Shown here: piece by piece, positions 10,038 to 19,658 of the stretch
How the letters are laid out: each line of letters begins with the position of its first letter
How positions within the stretch are numbered: the stretch's first letter is position 1
DNA from: Nostoc sp. S4
GTDB lineage: Bacteria; Cyanobacteriota; Cyanobacteriia; Cyanobacteriales; Nostocaceae
Assembly (NCBI GenBank): GCA_029379225.1
Contig: JAQYWR010000004.1
Coordinates: 1-64,000 of the forward strand
Length of the DNA: 64,000 bases
Reading direction: 5' to 3'
The notes under the pieces: model-generated
The model's input: the letters and a program-made list of their open reading frames with translations, nothing else
Databases searched by the model: none
Told to the model about the DNA's origin: nothing
Translations under genes and position numbers: made by a program

Positions 10038-11432
10038 ATGTTCTCAGATAACTTTGGGCAAAAATTACGTAAAGAAGCACAATTATGGAGGGATGAAGGA
10101 ATAATTAGTTCTTCGCAGTACGAACAAATAGCAGAACGTTACCAATTTAAAAACCTGGAAGCTGCTGCACGCGATCGCTTTATTGCAATGGTAATCGCTA
10201 TAGGCAGCATCCTTTTATGCATAGGCATAGTTACTTTTGTAGCAGCAAACTGGCAGTCAGGCTCACGAGAAGTCAAGTTTATTCTGCTGATGAGTTTGTT
10301 TTTTGCGACGGCGATCGTTGGTTTTTATGCTTGGAGACAACCTGGAGCAAAAAAGCCACAACAAAGCAAACGCTCGCTGGGAGAGGGTTTGCTAATTTTA
10401 AGCGCTTTTATTTTCGGTGCAAATCTACTGCTGATGGCCCAGATGTTCAATATTAGCGGCTCAATTTCCCAACTGTTTCTCGCTTGGGGCTTTGGTGTTG
10501 TAGTCATGGCCTATAGTCTGTTCTTAAATTCTTTAGGAATTCTCTCAATTATCCTTGTGGAAATTGGCTATTGGACGGGGCTAGAAGATTTGTGGTACTC
10601 TTCAAGTCAAGTAATTTGGTCGCGACTAGTGGTACAGCATATGCCTCTGTTGGCATGGCTGGTGTTTGTACCTTTAGCTTACTTATGTCGATCGCGTTGG
10701 ATTTTCGCCCTAGCAGCCTTTGTCTTTGCTAGTTCTTTGCAAGCCAATCTCAATCCTCTCCCACTGCTAAATTATGCTGATATAGCCCCTTGGGTGGCAT
10801 CTTTTGCTTTTGCACTTCCACCTGCATTATTCTGGAGTTATGATGACTTGCTATTTCCAACCATAAATTACAGGTTGTTTCAATTCCTGGCTCGTAATTT
10901 AGCGTTGGTCAGCTTTGGTGTTGTCTTCTATGTCTTGTCTTTTCGTTGGGTCTGGGAATCTTCAGATTATAGCTATAATCAGCCAACGACTTTGACAAAC
11001 TTATTTGAGTCTCTGCCGATAATTGATTTGGGAATTCTCAGCGGCTTAGCGGTGTTTCAATGGTTGTTTCTACTGCGTCAAAGAAATAATCCTCCTCGCC
11101 GCGAAGTTATTTTTACGACTGCTGTAATTACTACTTTTCTTGTCTTTATTGTCTTAGTACCTTTTTGGCATCAAACTATCAGCCGAATTGATGAACTTGG
11201 GATTTTTATTTTCAATGTACTTCTAGCAACATTAGCTTGGGGACTAATTCAAGAAGGATTGAAATTAAAAAGCAGAAGTTCCTTTTGGGGCGGTATGCTG
11301 TTATTAACACTGCAAATTATCAGTCGGGTACAAGAGTACGACACTGACTTACTTTTTAAGTCCCTGGTCTTTGTTTTGTGCGGTTCAGCTTTAATCAGTG
11401 CTGGACTTTGGTTTGAACGCCGCCAAAAGTAG
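10038..11432 (+). CDS. DUF2157 multi-spanning membrane protein
   Basis: The first ~60 residues are soluble and helical (KLRKEAQLWRDEGIISSSQY), the usual DUF2157 N-terminal domain. Roughly ten or more hydrophobic segments follow, for example around FIAMVIAIGSILLCIGIV and ILLMSLFFATAIVGFYAW. The function of the family is not known. The start at 10038 (MFSDNFG) is chosen because GGAGAAGG sits just upstream; an in-frame ATG at 9993 would add 15 residues of low similarity to the family. The next gene encodes a GDYXXLXY-type protein; these two families are commonly paired in bacteria, so the products probably act together in the membrane. Confidence 0.8.
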   Translation: MFSDNFGQKLRKEAQLWRDEGIISSSQYEQIAERYQFKNLEAAARDRFIAMVIAIGSILLCIGIVTFVAANWQSGSREVKFILLMSLFFATAIVGFYAWRQPGAKKPQQSKRSLGEGLLILSAFIFGANLLLMAQMFNISGSISQLFLAWGFGVVVMAYSLFLNSLGILSIILVEIGYWTGLEDLWYSSSQVIWSRLVVQHMPLLAWLVFVPLAYLCRSRWIFALAAFVFASSLQANLNPLPLLNYADIAPWVASFAFALPPALFWSYDDLLFPTINYRLFQFLARNLALVSFGVVFYVLSFRWVWESSDYSYNQPTTLTNLFESLPIIDLGILSGLAVFQWLFLLRQRNNPPRREVIFTTAVITTFLVFIVLVPFWHQTISRIDELGIFIFNVLLATLAWGLIQEGLKLKSRSSFWGGMLLLTLQIISRVQEYDTDLLFKSLVFVLCGSALISAGLWFERRQK

Positions 11433-11730
11433 TGCATCTAAGTCTATAAGTCAGAAGTAGTGTCAGCGCTCGAAGAAGTTAGAATTCACCAATTTGGTAA
11501 GAATTTAGGAGTTTCAATTTTTCCTGCAATCCAAAATTCCAAATCTAAAATTGAATGACTTCTAACTTTAAAAATTTTGGATTTGAGATTTTTGCTTCAA
11601 TCCAAAATCTAAGTTCAGCAATGCACTAAAGGTGCGACTCAAATCTCAAATTGTGAGAGTTTCTCTGCGTCAGTCCTAATCTCGTTACTTTTCTCCTCCT
11701 CATTACCTCCTGCTTTTTAGGACTACGCTC
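11433..11730. other. Spacer with AATCCAAAAT-type repeats
   Basis: Between the DUF2157 and GDYXXLXY genes there are several copies of a CAATCCAAAAT / AAAATTTTGGATT motif in both orientations (about 11525-11615). No gene is seen. The spacer makes simple cotranscription of the pair uncertain. Confidence 0.4.
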
Positions 11731-12441
11731 ATGGCAAGTAATTCTTCTGAATCTAAAAATAAACCCTTGTCTCCCGAAGCTGAATTTTCCAATACAGTGA
11801 CTTTTCGGGATTACTTGATTGCTACTGAACAAAAATCGAATAAGCCCTTACCTGTTTGGCGGTTAATAGCACCATTGGCAGTACAAACAGCGCTAATTAT
11901 GGCAGTACCAGCTCAAGCGCTTTACACAGATATGACGGGCAAGACGGTAATTTTACAGACCGTACCTGTAAATCCTAATGATGTGCTACAAGGAAATAGC
12001 CTTGCCTTAGACTATAACATTTCCCGGACTGCTAATTTGAGCAGACTGCCTGGTTGGCAGACGTTAGTCAGCAAAGGTCGTGGAAGTGGCAGAAGATTGC
12101 CTGAAGGAACCAACATCTACGTGACTTTACAAGAGCAACCATCTTTTGGTGGTGGTGTTCCTAGAGCTTGGAGACCGTTACGAGTCAGTAGCTCGCGCCC
12201 CACTTCCCTAAGAGCTAATCAAGCAGCCTTAAGAGGTGTCTATGAGGATGGTTCCGTCAACTACGGTTTAGAAACATATTATATTCCAGAGAACCAACGG
12301 CAGCAGATTAGAAATGACTTGCAAGCCCAACGTGCCAGGAGAGGACAAGTACCACCGATTGTGGTGAAGGCGAAAGTCGATCCTCAAGGAAGCGCAGTAC
12401 CGATTAGTATGTGGGTACGCGATCGCAACTATCGCTTTTAA
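11731..12441 (+). CDS. GDYXXLXY-family membrane-anchored protein
   Basis: Residues about 1-45 are polar, followed by one hydrophobic segment (RLIAPLAVQTALIMAVPAQ) and an extracytoplasmic domain with VNPNDVLQGNSLALDYNIS. This matches the family signature region (normally D..D..RGDYxxLxY), but the motif itself reads GNSLALDY, with D to N and Y to S. The C-terminal part (YYIPENQ, VVKAKVDPQGSAVP) is typical of the family. Role unknown; it follows a DUF2157 gene, its usual partner. ATG at 11731 has no strong Shine-Dalgarno. Confidence 0.75.
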   Translation: MASNSSESKNKPLSPEAEFSNTVTFRDYLIATEQKSNKPLPVWRLIAPLAVQTALIMAVPAQALYTDMTGKTVILQTVPVNPNDVLQGNSLALDYNISRTANLSRLPGWQTLVSKGRGSGRRLPEGTNIYVTLQEQPSFGGGVPRAWRPLRVSSSRPTSLRANQAALRGVYEDGSVNYGLETYYIPENQRQQIRNDLQAQRARRGQVPPIVVKAKVDPQGSAVPISMWVRDRNYRF

Positions 12442-12489
12442 GTTTTTATGCAAATAAACTTGCATGTCTACTGGCAAACTTAGTCCTTT

Positions 12490-12518
12490 GCCCTTTGTGA
12501 ATACAAATGACAAAGGGC
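12490..12518 (+). terminator. Hairpin after GDYXXLXY gene
   Basis: GCCCTTTGT (12490-12498) pairs perfectly with ACAAAGGGC (12510-12518) across an 11-nt loop, 49 nt after the stop codon. There is no strong T run, so the terminator may be weak or an RNA 3'-end stabiliser. Confidence 0.5.
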
Positions 12519-12728
12519 TAATCATATCTTTGAAAAAAGAAATCACAATTCAATTAGTGAGGATTTAGACCGAATCAGAATTGGATGTCTTTTTTAAGAA
12601 ACTAACGTAAAGTGTCGAAAACCGCCTGTATCACATATTTTAAAGTGTGTGTTAATTACGAATTGCGAATTACAAATTAGTATTCTTTCCCACTGCAATT
12701 TTATAGCTAATTAACAAAATATCTGGAA

Positions 12729-15143
12729 TTAGAGAGAAATCACAACCGATGTACCAGGTTGCACAGTTGCAGCTTTTCCTTGGCAGACTAGCTCTACAGA
12801 TTCACTGTTTTCGGCTGTGGCTGTAATCACCAGATGCTTTTGCGTAATCTCAATTTGCAGATCGTTACCTTGATGGTTCAAGTTAATACGCAACCGATTG
12901 AGGTGTGCTGGAAACGATGGATCGAGGTAGAGAGTTCCATAACAGGCACTCAAGCCCAGATAGCAGTGATGTAGCATATGTAGCGTACCCGCCATTGCAC
13001 CTAAATGGATTCCTGTTTCTGTACCCGAACTGTTCCTATGAGAGCAATCTGTAAATAGTGCCTGCGTAAATAGCTGCCAGGAAGTATCGCAATCGAACGT
13101 TACCGTTGCCCCTGCATAAATAAGACGGGACAAGCTCGATTCGTGAGCAGTGTGTTGGAGGTGATAGGCGAGCGTGCGCTGCATTTGCTCGCAGTCAAAG
13201 GAATACCCTAGCCGTTCCATAAGGGCTTTGAGTTCGCTCTGACTCAACAGAAAAAACAAAACAGCAACATCGGCTTGCTTGGCAATTTGATAATGATTGA
13301 TATCATCACCTTGTGCCTGTAGTGTCCACTCAATTCGCTGCTTACCATGCTGGTGGTGGAACTGTTGTAAATCGAACGGTTGCAGGTTTTCAAACCCTTC
13401 ATATTGGCTGAGAATCCCATTGTCAAGAAAGCCGACATACATCTTGCGGCTGATGACATCCCACAGTTCAATCTCATCTTGGCTTAGTTCCAATACTTGC
13501 CAAAGCTCACTGCGACCAGAAGGCGGCAGGCGATCGAGCGCTTCACGGGCACGGCAAAGAGTCCAGACTGCCATTAAATTAGTATAAGTATTATTATTGA
13601 TACCGGGAGTTTTTGCCTCTGGATAGGCTGTGTGATACTCGTCTGGCCCCACAACACCGAGAATTTCATAGCGATCGCGTTTAGGGTTATAGGTGGCAAA
13701 ACTCGAAAAGAAACGGGCAATTTCAATTAGCAGTTCAGCACCCCAATCGCTCAGGAATACTTGGTCGTTGGTCGTAATGTAGTAGTGCCAAACCGTGTAG
13801 GCGATGATTATCCCAATATGGTGTTGCAAAAAAGTGTTGTCTGGTGCCCAATCGCCTGAGAGGAGATTGAACTGAAAGCGGGGGGTTTCCTCGCGTCCTG
13901 TGCTGGCACTACGCCAAGGAAACATGGCACCTCGATAACCGTGCTCTCGTGCCAATTGTCGGGCTTCATCTAGACGACGGTAGCGGTAGAGCAAAATAGA
14001 GCGGACGATCGCCGGAAACCGACAAGACAAAAACGCCAGCACAAAAGTTTCATCCCAGAAAATGTGTCCGCGATAATCTTCCCCATGCCAGCCACGCGCT
14101 GGGATGCCAACATCCAAGTCCACGGTGTGGGGTGAGACGGTTTGCAGCAGATGAAAAATGTGCAGGCGGGCTGCTTCCAGATATTTTACAGGGTCGAGGT
14201 CAAAGTCGCAGCGCAGCCAGAGCCGCTCCCAAGCTCGCTGATGTGCTTTGAGCAACTCGGCAAAGCTAGGAGCGTGTTGGATTGCCAGTTTTGCCGCTTC
14301 TGTGCTTTCAGTAATTGCTGGATCGTGTGAGGTGTAAAGGGCAGCAATTTTTTCCAGCGTAACTGTTGTACCACGCTCAAGTTGCACCTGTATTCGCTCT
14401 GCAATTTGAGCTTGCTCGCAGTCGTGAATTCGTACTGCATTCACCTCATGTCCGTTCACAGCAGTGCGAGTTCGAGCTGCCATTGCGATGTCAATGTGAG
14501 ATTGGCAGGTACGCATTGTCAACCAAATTCCCTCTGGCTCTAGCGTTCCGGTTGCAACTGGCTCTAAATGTTGGTTATTGAACGGTGCATAGCGAGGGAC
14601 ATTATTGTTAGTAACGCGCCCATCGATCGCCGAACGAATTTCTAAGTTGCCTGACCAATTCTCTGCCGTTAACTGAATGTGCAATCCGGCAAGATGGGGT
14701 CGATCCATGCTGACAAAGCGCTGTTCTTGCAACTTTGTTTGCCGTCCGTGGCGATCGCAAAATTGCACCTCGCGCCTGAGAACACCTTGCCGCAACTGCA
14801 AAGTCTGGCGATAGGCAAGAATCTCAACTGCGTCGAGCGAAAACCACTCTTCACCATCAATCCGAAATGTCAGCGACAACCAGTTGGGCAGATTGACGAT
14901 TGACTCGTCAGCCACCTCCTCGCCATTGACTTGACTGACCAAGCGATTGTAAATACCTGCCCGATAAGTGCCAGGGTAGTGAACTTCGTCTGCTGTAGCC
15001 TCCGCTGCGGCTGCACGGGTAACGAAATAACCATTTCCTAAGGCACATATGGCTTCTCTTCGACCTTCTTCTTCAGGGTTGTAGCCCTCAAAGACGATGC
15101 TCCAGGGATCGTCCCAGGGATGAGAGTTGCTAGGAGAGGACAT
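12729..15143 (-). CDS. Glycoside hydrolase family 65 disaccharide phosphorylase or hydrolase
   Basis: GH65 enzymes cleave alpha-glucosidic disaccharides (maltose, trehalose, kojibiose, nigerose), usually with phosphate to give beta-glucose 1-phosphate. The N-terminal beta-sandwich begins at WSIVFEGYNPEEEGRREA with NGYFVTRAA. The (alpha/alpha)6 catalytic domain contains ARGWHGEDYRGHIFWDETF and the general-acid Glu502 in VVGPDEYH. The C-terminal beta domain ends the protein. Length is about 804 residues from the ATG at 15143, as expected for the family. The start codon lies inside the end of the upstream PfkB gene (14-nt overlap), so translation is probably coupled. No beta-phosphoglucomutase is adjacent, unlike many maltose phosphorylase operons, so the substrate is unresolved. 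Confidence 0.85.
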   Translation of the reverse strand: MSSPSNSHPWDDPWSIVFEGYNPEEEGRREAICALGNGYFVTRAAAAEATADEVHYPGTYRAGIYNRLVSQVNGEEVADESIVNLPNWLSLTFRIDGEEWFSLDAVEILAYRQTLQLRQGVLRREVQFCDRHGRQTKLQEQRFVSMDRPHLAGLHIQLTAENWSGNLEIRSAIDGRVTNNNVPRYAPFNNQHLEPVATGTLEPEGIWLTMRTCQSHIDIAMAARTRTAVNGHEVNAVRIHDCEQAQIAERIQVQLERGTTVTLEKIAALYTSHDPAITESTEAAKLAIQHAPSFAELLKAHQRAWERLWLRCDFDLDPVKYLEAARLHIFHLLQTVSPHTVDLDVGIPARGWHGEDYRGHIFWDETFVLAFLSCRFPAIVRSILLYRYRRLDEARQLAREHGYRGAMFPWRSASTGREETPRFQFNLLSGDWAPDNTFLQHHIGIIIAYTVWHYYITTNDQVFLSDWGAELLIEIARFFSSFATYNPKRDRYEILGVVGPDEYHTAYPEAKTPGINNNTYTNLMAVWTLCRAREALDRLPPSGRSELWQVLELSQDEIELWDVISRKMYVGFLDNGILSQYEGFENLQPFDLQQFHHQHGKQRIEWTLQAQGDDINHYQIAKQADVAVLFFLLSQSELKALMERLGYSFDCEQMQRTLAYHLQHTAHESSLSRLIYAGATVTFDCDTSWQLFTQALFTDCSHRNSSGTETGIHLGAMAGTLHMLHHCYLGLSACYGTLYLDPSFPAHLNRLRINLNHQGNDLQIEITQKHLVITATAENSESVELVCQGKAATVQPGTSVVISL

Positions 15144-16086
15144 GGGCATGTTGGGTGAGTTTTTCAAATAGGGCGTTGAGCTGCGATCGCGTTGGGTAGG
15201 CGGGTTGGGAACCATACTTAGTCACGGCAGCATGTGAGGCAGCGGTAGCGAAACAGGCAGCATCTTGCAATGAGCGACGCTCTAGTACAGCAACAGCAAG
15301 CCCTCCGGCAAAGGCATCGCCTGCACCAGTCGCATCAACAACATCTACTTTAATAGAGGGAACATGCAGCGTCATATCTCGGTTCACCAGAACACAGCCA
15401 CCATCTTCTAGTTTGACACAGGCATTCTTTACCCCCTGTTCTACAAAGTGATGGGCGGCTTGCACTGCATTATCTACAGAGTCGATGGTAATACCTGTTA
15501 ACTTTTTTGCCTCACCCGCATCAGGAACGATGTAAGTTACCTGGGGAAACAACTTAGCATCGACTCGTTGTGCAGGTGACGGATCGAGGATTATCGGCAT
15601 GTCTCGCTCATGGGCAGTGGCGATCGCCCCCTCAACAATAAAAGGTGGAATCTCATAATCAATTACCAGTACTGAGTCTAGTGGCGCGTCCCTAATTGCT
15701 GCACCCACTTCAGCCACATCTTCGTCTGCCCAATCGTCGTTGGCATTTCCAGCTAAGATAATTCCCTTTTTGCCATCGGGTGGAACAGTAATCATTGAAA
15801 CACCTGTAGCTTTGCCTAGAACAGCATGGACATAGCGCAGGTCAACGCCTATTTCTCGCAACGGTTGTATTGCCTGGTCTGCCAAGGCATCGTCACCCAC
15901 ACGAGCAATCAGCAATGCGGTCGCATCCAGTTTGCGAGCCAGATAGGCAACATTTGCTGCTTTACCACCACTCAGTTGGAGAAAGTCGTGTGCCACTAGC
16001 GTCTCACTCAAGTCAGGGCGGCGATCGACCCGCACCTGAAAATCAGCATTGACACTACCGAGGGAAATCACGATTCCCTGATGCAT
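15130..16086 (-). CDS. PfkB/ribokinase-family carbohydrate kinase
   Basis: ATP-dependent sugar kinase. The N-terminal GSVNADFQV and GGKAANVAYLARKL match PfkB signature 1. Signature 2 is DATGAGDAFAGGLAVAV with catalytic base Asp257 and its anion hole. About 318 residues from the ATG at 16086 (MHQGIVISLGS); the frame extends upstream to 16134 without similarity. The best general match is ribokinase-like, but the substrate cannot be read from sequence. It is the first gene of a two-gene unit with GH65, which overlaps its stop codon, so it may phosphorylate a sugar released by GH65 or the divergent GH31. Confidence 0.85.
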   Translation of the reverse strand: MHQGIVISLGSVNADFQVRVDRRPDLSETLVAHDFLQLSGGKAANVAYLARKLDATALLIARVGDDALADQAIQPLREIGVDLRYVHAVLGKATGVSMITVPPDGKKGIILAGNANDDWADEDVAEVGAAIRDAPLDSVLVIDYEIPPFIVEGAIATAHERDMPIILDPSPAQRVDAKLFPQVTYIVPDAGEAKKLTGITIDSVDNAVQAAHHFVEQGVKNACVKLEDGGCVLVNRDMTLHVPSIKVDVVDATGAGDAFAGGLAVAVLERRSLQDAACFATAASHAAVTKYGSQPAYPTRSQLNALFEKLTQHAHVLS

Positions 16087-16314
16087 AATATCTGCGCTCC
16101 TAGATTCAATGGACAAACCCTGCTGAAACTGCAAATGAATTTACCAGAAAATAAGACAAGGTTGCTTGTTGAATTAAACAATTTTCTAGGGGTGCAAGTC
16201 ATCTAACTCAAGTCAACAGATTCATTATTTAGAACTTGCAGGGAATTCTAAACCTAGATGCACTGACTTATGGTTGCGCCTTGGTGCAGGATTATCTCAA
16301 AACTAATATCCCAG

Positions 16315-16351
16315 TTGAGAAAAGCGATCGCTGTACGATCGCTCTTCTCAA
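16315..16351. repeat. Long HIP1-containing inverted repeat
   Basis: TTGAGAAAAGCGATCG (16315-16330) and CGATCGCTCTTCTCAA (16336-16351) are 16-nt arms with one mismatch and a 5-nt loop. It could be an operator, an RNA hairpin, or a HIP1-related repeat. Confidence 0.55.
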
Positions 16352-16380
16352 CTATTAGAAATATTTGTTGATAGCGATGG

Positions 16381-16398
16381 AGAAAGCGATCGCTTTCT
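16381..16398. repeat. Perfect 18-nt palindrome around HIP1
   Basis: AGAAAGCGATCGCTTTCT is a perfect palindrome centred on GCGATCGC. Together with the inverted repeat 30 nt upstream it shares the core (T)GAGAAAGCGATCG, as two related operator-like sites would. Confidence 0.5.
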
Positions 16399-16651
16399 GA
16401 TATCATGAATCTTGCTTTTACCAAGCCAGTTGGTATGATGCAAGCTAGTTTCAGCGACACCAAAAACTTTACTTCAGTCTAAATATAATTAGGTCTGATT
16501 GAACTACTTTGCATTTTGCATCTCAATCATAGTATAAATACCTAAAAAATGCCCTAAATTTAGTCCATGCTATGCCTAAAGATACAAGCTTTTTAACAGT
16601 AGTTTATGTGAATCTCAATTGGGGAAAGTAGTTATCTTTTAATCAGGGATT

Positions 16652-18994
16652 ATGCCGCAATACTTTGGACAGCTGCACACAACCGAGCCGTCTTGGTCAA
16701 TTCTGGGAGCAGTAGAAGCAATACAACAAGATGAGCGTCATATCCTGCTCAAATGCGGCATTCCCTGTCTGAAGATTAGTGTCTTAGCACCGAACTTAAT
16801 TCGGGTGCGGATGACACCAACTGGAGAATTTTTACCCAGGCGGTCGTGGGCTGTGGCACAGGCGGATGAAGAATGGTCAAAAGTGCCGTTTGAAGTACGA
16901 GAAAAAGCAGAGACTATAGAAATTACAACCGAACAAATATCTATTGTCGTCTCCCGTAACCCTTGTCGTATCCAGTGCTTCGACTCAGCAGCACAGCCCT
17001 TTGCTGAAGATGCAGACATGGGAATGGGGTGGCGGACTGGTGCTATTGCTGGATGGAAACGGATAGAAACTGAGGAACATTTCTATGGTTTTGGCGAATC
17101 TACTGGTTTGCTCGATCAGCGATCGAAAGTGAGAACCAATTGGACAACTGATGCGCTCGATTATGGGGTCTTGACAGATAATATGTATCAATCGATTCCC
17201 TTTTTTATCGCCTTACGTCCAGGATTAGGCTACGGACTTTTTTTTAATACTACTTTTTGGAGCCGATTCGATCTGGGCGCACAGCAGCCTGGGGTGTGGC
17301 GGATGGAAACTCAAGGAAGTGAACTCGATTACTACATTATTTATGGGCCTGAACCTGCAAAAATTCTTCATACTTACACACAGCTAACCGGACGGATGCC
17401 CTTACCACCTCGATGGTCATTAGGTTACCAGCAGTGTCGCTGGAGTTACGAATCACAAGATATAGTACACAAACTGGCGCGTGAATTTCGTCAACGACAA
17501 ATTCCCTGTGATGTGATTCATTTAGATATTGACTACATGAACGGCTACCGGGTTTTTACCTGGAGTCAGAAGCGATTTGCTAACCCTGAAGAACTAATCC
17601 AAAATCTCAAGCAAGACGGCTTTAAACTAGTAACAATTGTCGATCCGGGAGTTAAGTACGAACCAGAAGCAGATTACAAAGTATTTGATGAGGGATTAAA
17701 GAACGATTATTTTATCCGTGAAACCAATGGTGAGCTATTTCACGGCTATGTTTGGCCTGACAAAGCTGTGTTTCCTGATTATCTAAAACCAGAAGTTCGA
17801 GATTGGTGGGGAAGTTTACTCAGCAGCTTAACTGACATTGGTATTGCTGGCATTTGGAATGACATGAATGAACCTGCACTAAACGATCGCCCGTTCGGTG
17901 ACCCTGGTAACAAAATTGTCTTTCCTCTGGATGCACCGCAAGGGCCGACTGACGAAAAAACCACCCATGCTGAAACCCATAACCTCTATGGGCTAATGAT
18001 GGCACAGGCATCTTATCAGGCACTTGAAAGATACCGTCCCACAGAACGCTCTTTTTTGTTGACACGTTCCGGATTTGCTGGCGTTCAGCGTTGGTCAGCA
18101 GTATGGACTGGAGACAATCAATCTCTGTGGGAATACTTAGAAACGTCCATACCAATGCTCTGTAACTTGGGGTTGTCAGGCATTGCCTTTGTGGGTGCAG
18201 ATATCGGGGGATTTGCAGGGAATGCGACAGCGGAACTGTTTGCTCGTTGGATGCAGCTAGGAATGCTTTACCCCTTAATGCGGGGACATTCAGCCTTAAC
18301 TACAGCACAGCATGAACCTTGGACATTTGGCGATCGCGTTGAAAAAATTTGCCGCGAGTATATTGAACTGCGTTACCAACTACTGCCCTACATTTACACC
18401 CTTTTCTGGGAAGCTGCAACCACTGGCGCACCAGTTGTGCGTCCTCTGCTCTATCATTTTCCCAATGACCCGAAGACTTTCACCCTCGCAGACCAACTAA
18501 TGCTAGGTTCATCATTACTAGCAGCACCAATTTATCGTCCGGGTGTTGAATATCGTGCTGTATATTTGCCTGAAGGTAACTGGTATGACTGGTGGAGTGG
18601 TGAGGCTTTTACAGGCCCAACCCACATCTTGGCACACGCACCACTTGAGCAAATGCCATTATATGTGCGTGCCGGCTCGATTATTCCGATGATACCTGTG
18701 ATGCAATATGTAGATGAACGCCCCATAGACCAGATGAGGCTACGGATTTGGCAGGGTATAGGTGAATTTACCCTTTATGAAGATGACGGTCGTACTTTTG
18801 AATATAAAACTGGAGCCTTTTGCACAACAACTTATCGCGTTAATTCACAAGAGCAACGAACTATTGTTGAAATTGCAGCCAGAGAAGGAGAGTTTTCACT
18901 TGCAACGCGTGAAATTATTGTGGAATTAGTTGGTGTTGGCGAACAAACCTTTGTGGATGATGGCACTGCACATCAGCTAGAGTTCTCTACTTAG
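16652..18994 (+). CDS. GH31 alpha-glucosidase
   Basis: Retaining exo-alpha-glucosidase of family 31, probably cytosolic, releasing glucose or related sugars from alpha-linked oligosaccharides. The N-terminal galactose-mutarotase-like beta domain covers about 1-230. The barrel carries the nucleophile Asp404 in IWNDMNEPA and the probable acid/base Asp488 in VWTGDNQS; PLMRGHSA and DIGGF are also family motifs. C-terminal beta domains follow (GNWYDWWSGEAFTGP). 780 residues, full length for the family. ATG at 16652 follows a CAGGGA ribosome-binding-like sequence. It is divergent from the PfkB-GH65 unit and ends at a strong hairpin, so it is probably a single-gene transcript. Confidence 0.9.
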   Translation: MPQYFGQLHTTEPSWSILGAVEAIQQDERHILLKCGIPCLKISVLAPNLIRVRMTPTGEFLPRRSWAVAQADEEWSKVPFEVREKAETIEITTEQISIVVSRNPCRIQCFDSAAQPFAEDADMGMGWRTGAIAGWKRIETEEHFYGFGESTGLLDQRSKVRTNWTTDALDYGVLTDNMYQSIPFFIALRPGLGYGLFFNTTFWSRFDLGAQQPGVWRMETQGSELDYYIIYGPEPAKILHTYTQLTGRMPLPPRWSLGYQQCRWSYESQDIVHKLAREFRQRQIPCDVIHLDIDYMNGYRVFTWSQKRFANPEELIQNLKQDGFKLVTIVDPGVKYEPEADYKVFDEGLKNDYFIRETNGELFHGYVWPDKAVFPDYLKPEVRDWWGSLLSSLTDIGIAGIWNDMNEPALNDRPFGDPGNKIVFPLDAPQGPTDEKTTHAETHNLYGLMMAQASYQALERYRPTERSFLLTRSGFAGVQRWSAVWTGDNQSLWEYLETSIPMLCNLGLSGIAFVGADIGGFAGNATAELFARWMQLGMLYPLMRGHSALTTAQHEPWTFGDRVEKICREYIELRYQLLPYIYTLFWEAATTGAPVVRPLLYHFPNDPKTFTLADQLMLGSSLLAAPIYRPGVEYRAVYLPEGNWYDWWSGEAFTGPTHILAHAPLEQMPLYVRAGSIIPMIPVMQYVDERPIDQMRLRIWQGIGEFTLYEDDGRTFEYKTGAFCTTTYRVNSQEQRTIVEIAAREGEFSLATREIIVELVGVGEQTFVDDGTAHQLEFST

Positions 18995-19658
18995 CTCGCT
19001 TTATTCTATCGGTGTTTTTAATATGTAAAACAACATACTTTTACTGTGGAATATAAGGTAAAATTCTTACCTTATATTCCTAATATTTAATATATAACTT
19101 CTAGAATTTTATTTAATTATTTTCTTCTCATTAAATCTAGTTGTTTTCAGATGTATTATTTGACAGTTTTAATGAAATAAACACTTTTTCTTCCTCTACA
19201 CTTTCCATAAGCTTACACAGCTACAATCTTATTTATTGAAAAAACTAATAGACCTCCCATGCTTCCCACTCTCCCAATCCCTAGCGGCTGGAGTGTAGAG
19301 GAGCGATCGCATTTCCAGCCTCTTAATTTCTTGTTTACTATTACTTATTGATTTCTTAACTTGATTATCTTAATTTTCAATTGTAACCAATACCGTCCGA
19401 TCCGGATATGGTAGATGCACTGAAAAAGTCTATCTACTCACATCTAGTAACTGTTTATTTGCCCGCTAATAGATTTATTTCTTGCGTGAAAGCAGAAGTT
19501 AGCTCTAATTGACTGGAGATATATTTTACTCAGTTTTAGAGGATTTCAACTATGAGCCTTAAACGGAATTTTAAGGCTGACTCAATGTGACGTGCAAAGT
19601 TTTTTAACACAACTTGTTTTTCTCAGACACGATTCTTGTATTTTACTGGAAGTGCTAA
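18995..19658. other. Spacer before the phosphate transporter
   Basis: Apart from the GH31 terminator hairpin at 19048-19080 and one HIP1 site near 19304, this ~660-bp AT-rich stretch shows no gene. It should contain the promoter of the Pit-type transporter. No PHO box was identified. Confidence 0.4.
19048..19080 (+). terminator. Perfect 14-bp hairpin terminator of GH31
   Basis: GGAATATAAGGTAA (19048-19061) and TTACCTTATATTCC (19067-19080) pair perfectly with a 5-nt loop, 54 nt after the GH31 stop, followed by AT-rich sequence. There is no long T run, so termination strength is uncertain. Confidence 0.65.

Larger units (their letters stand above)
16135..16651. promoter_or_regulatory. Divergent control region between sugar kinase/GH65 and GH31
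   Basis: This ~500-bp spacer must hold promoters for both divergent units. It contains two HIP1-centred palindromes (16315-16351 and 16381-16398). No convincing protein gene is present. Exact -10/-35 elements were not assigned. Confidence 0.45.

Noticed and set aside
16254-16463. 69-codon minus-strand frame between sugar genes
   Set aside because: Covers the HIP1 palindromes and has no recognisable domain; better read as control region.
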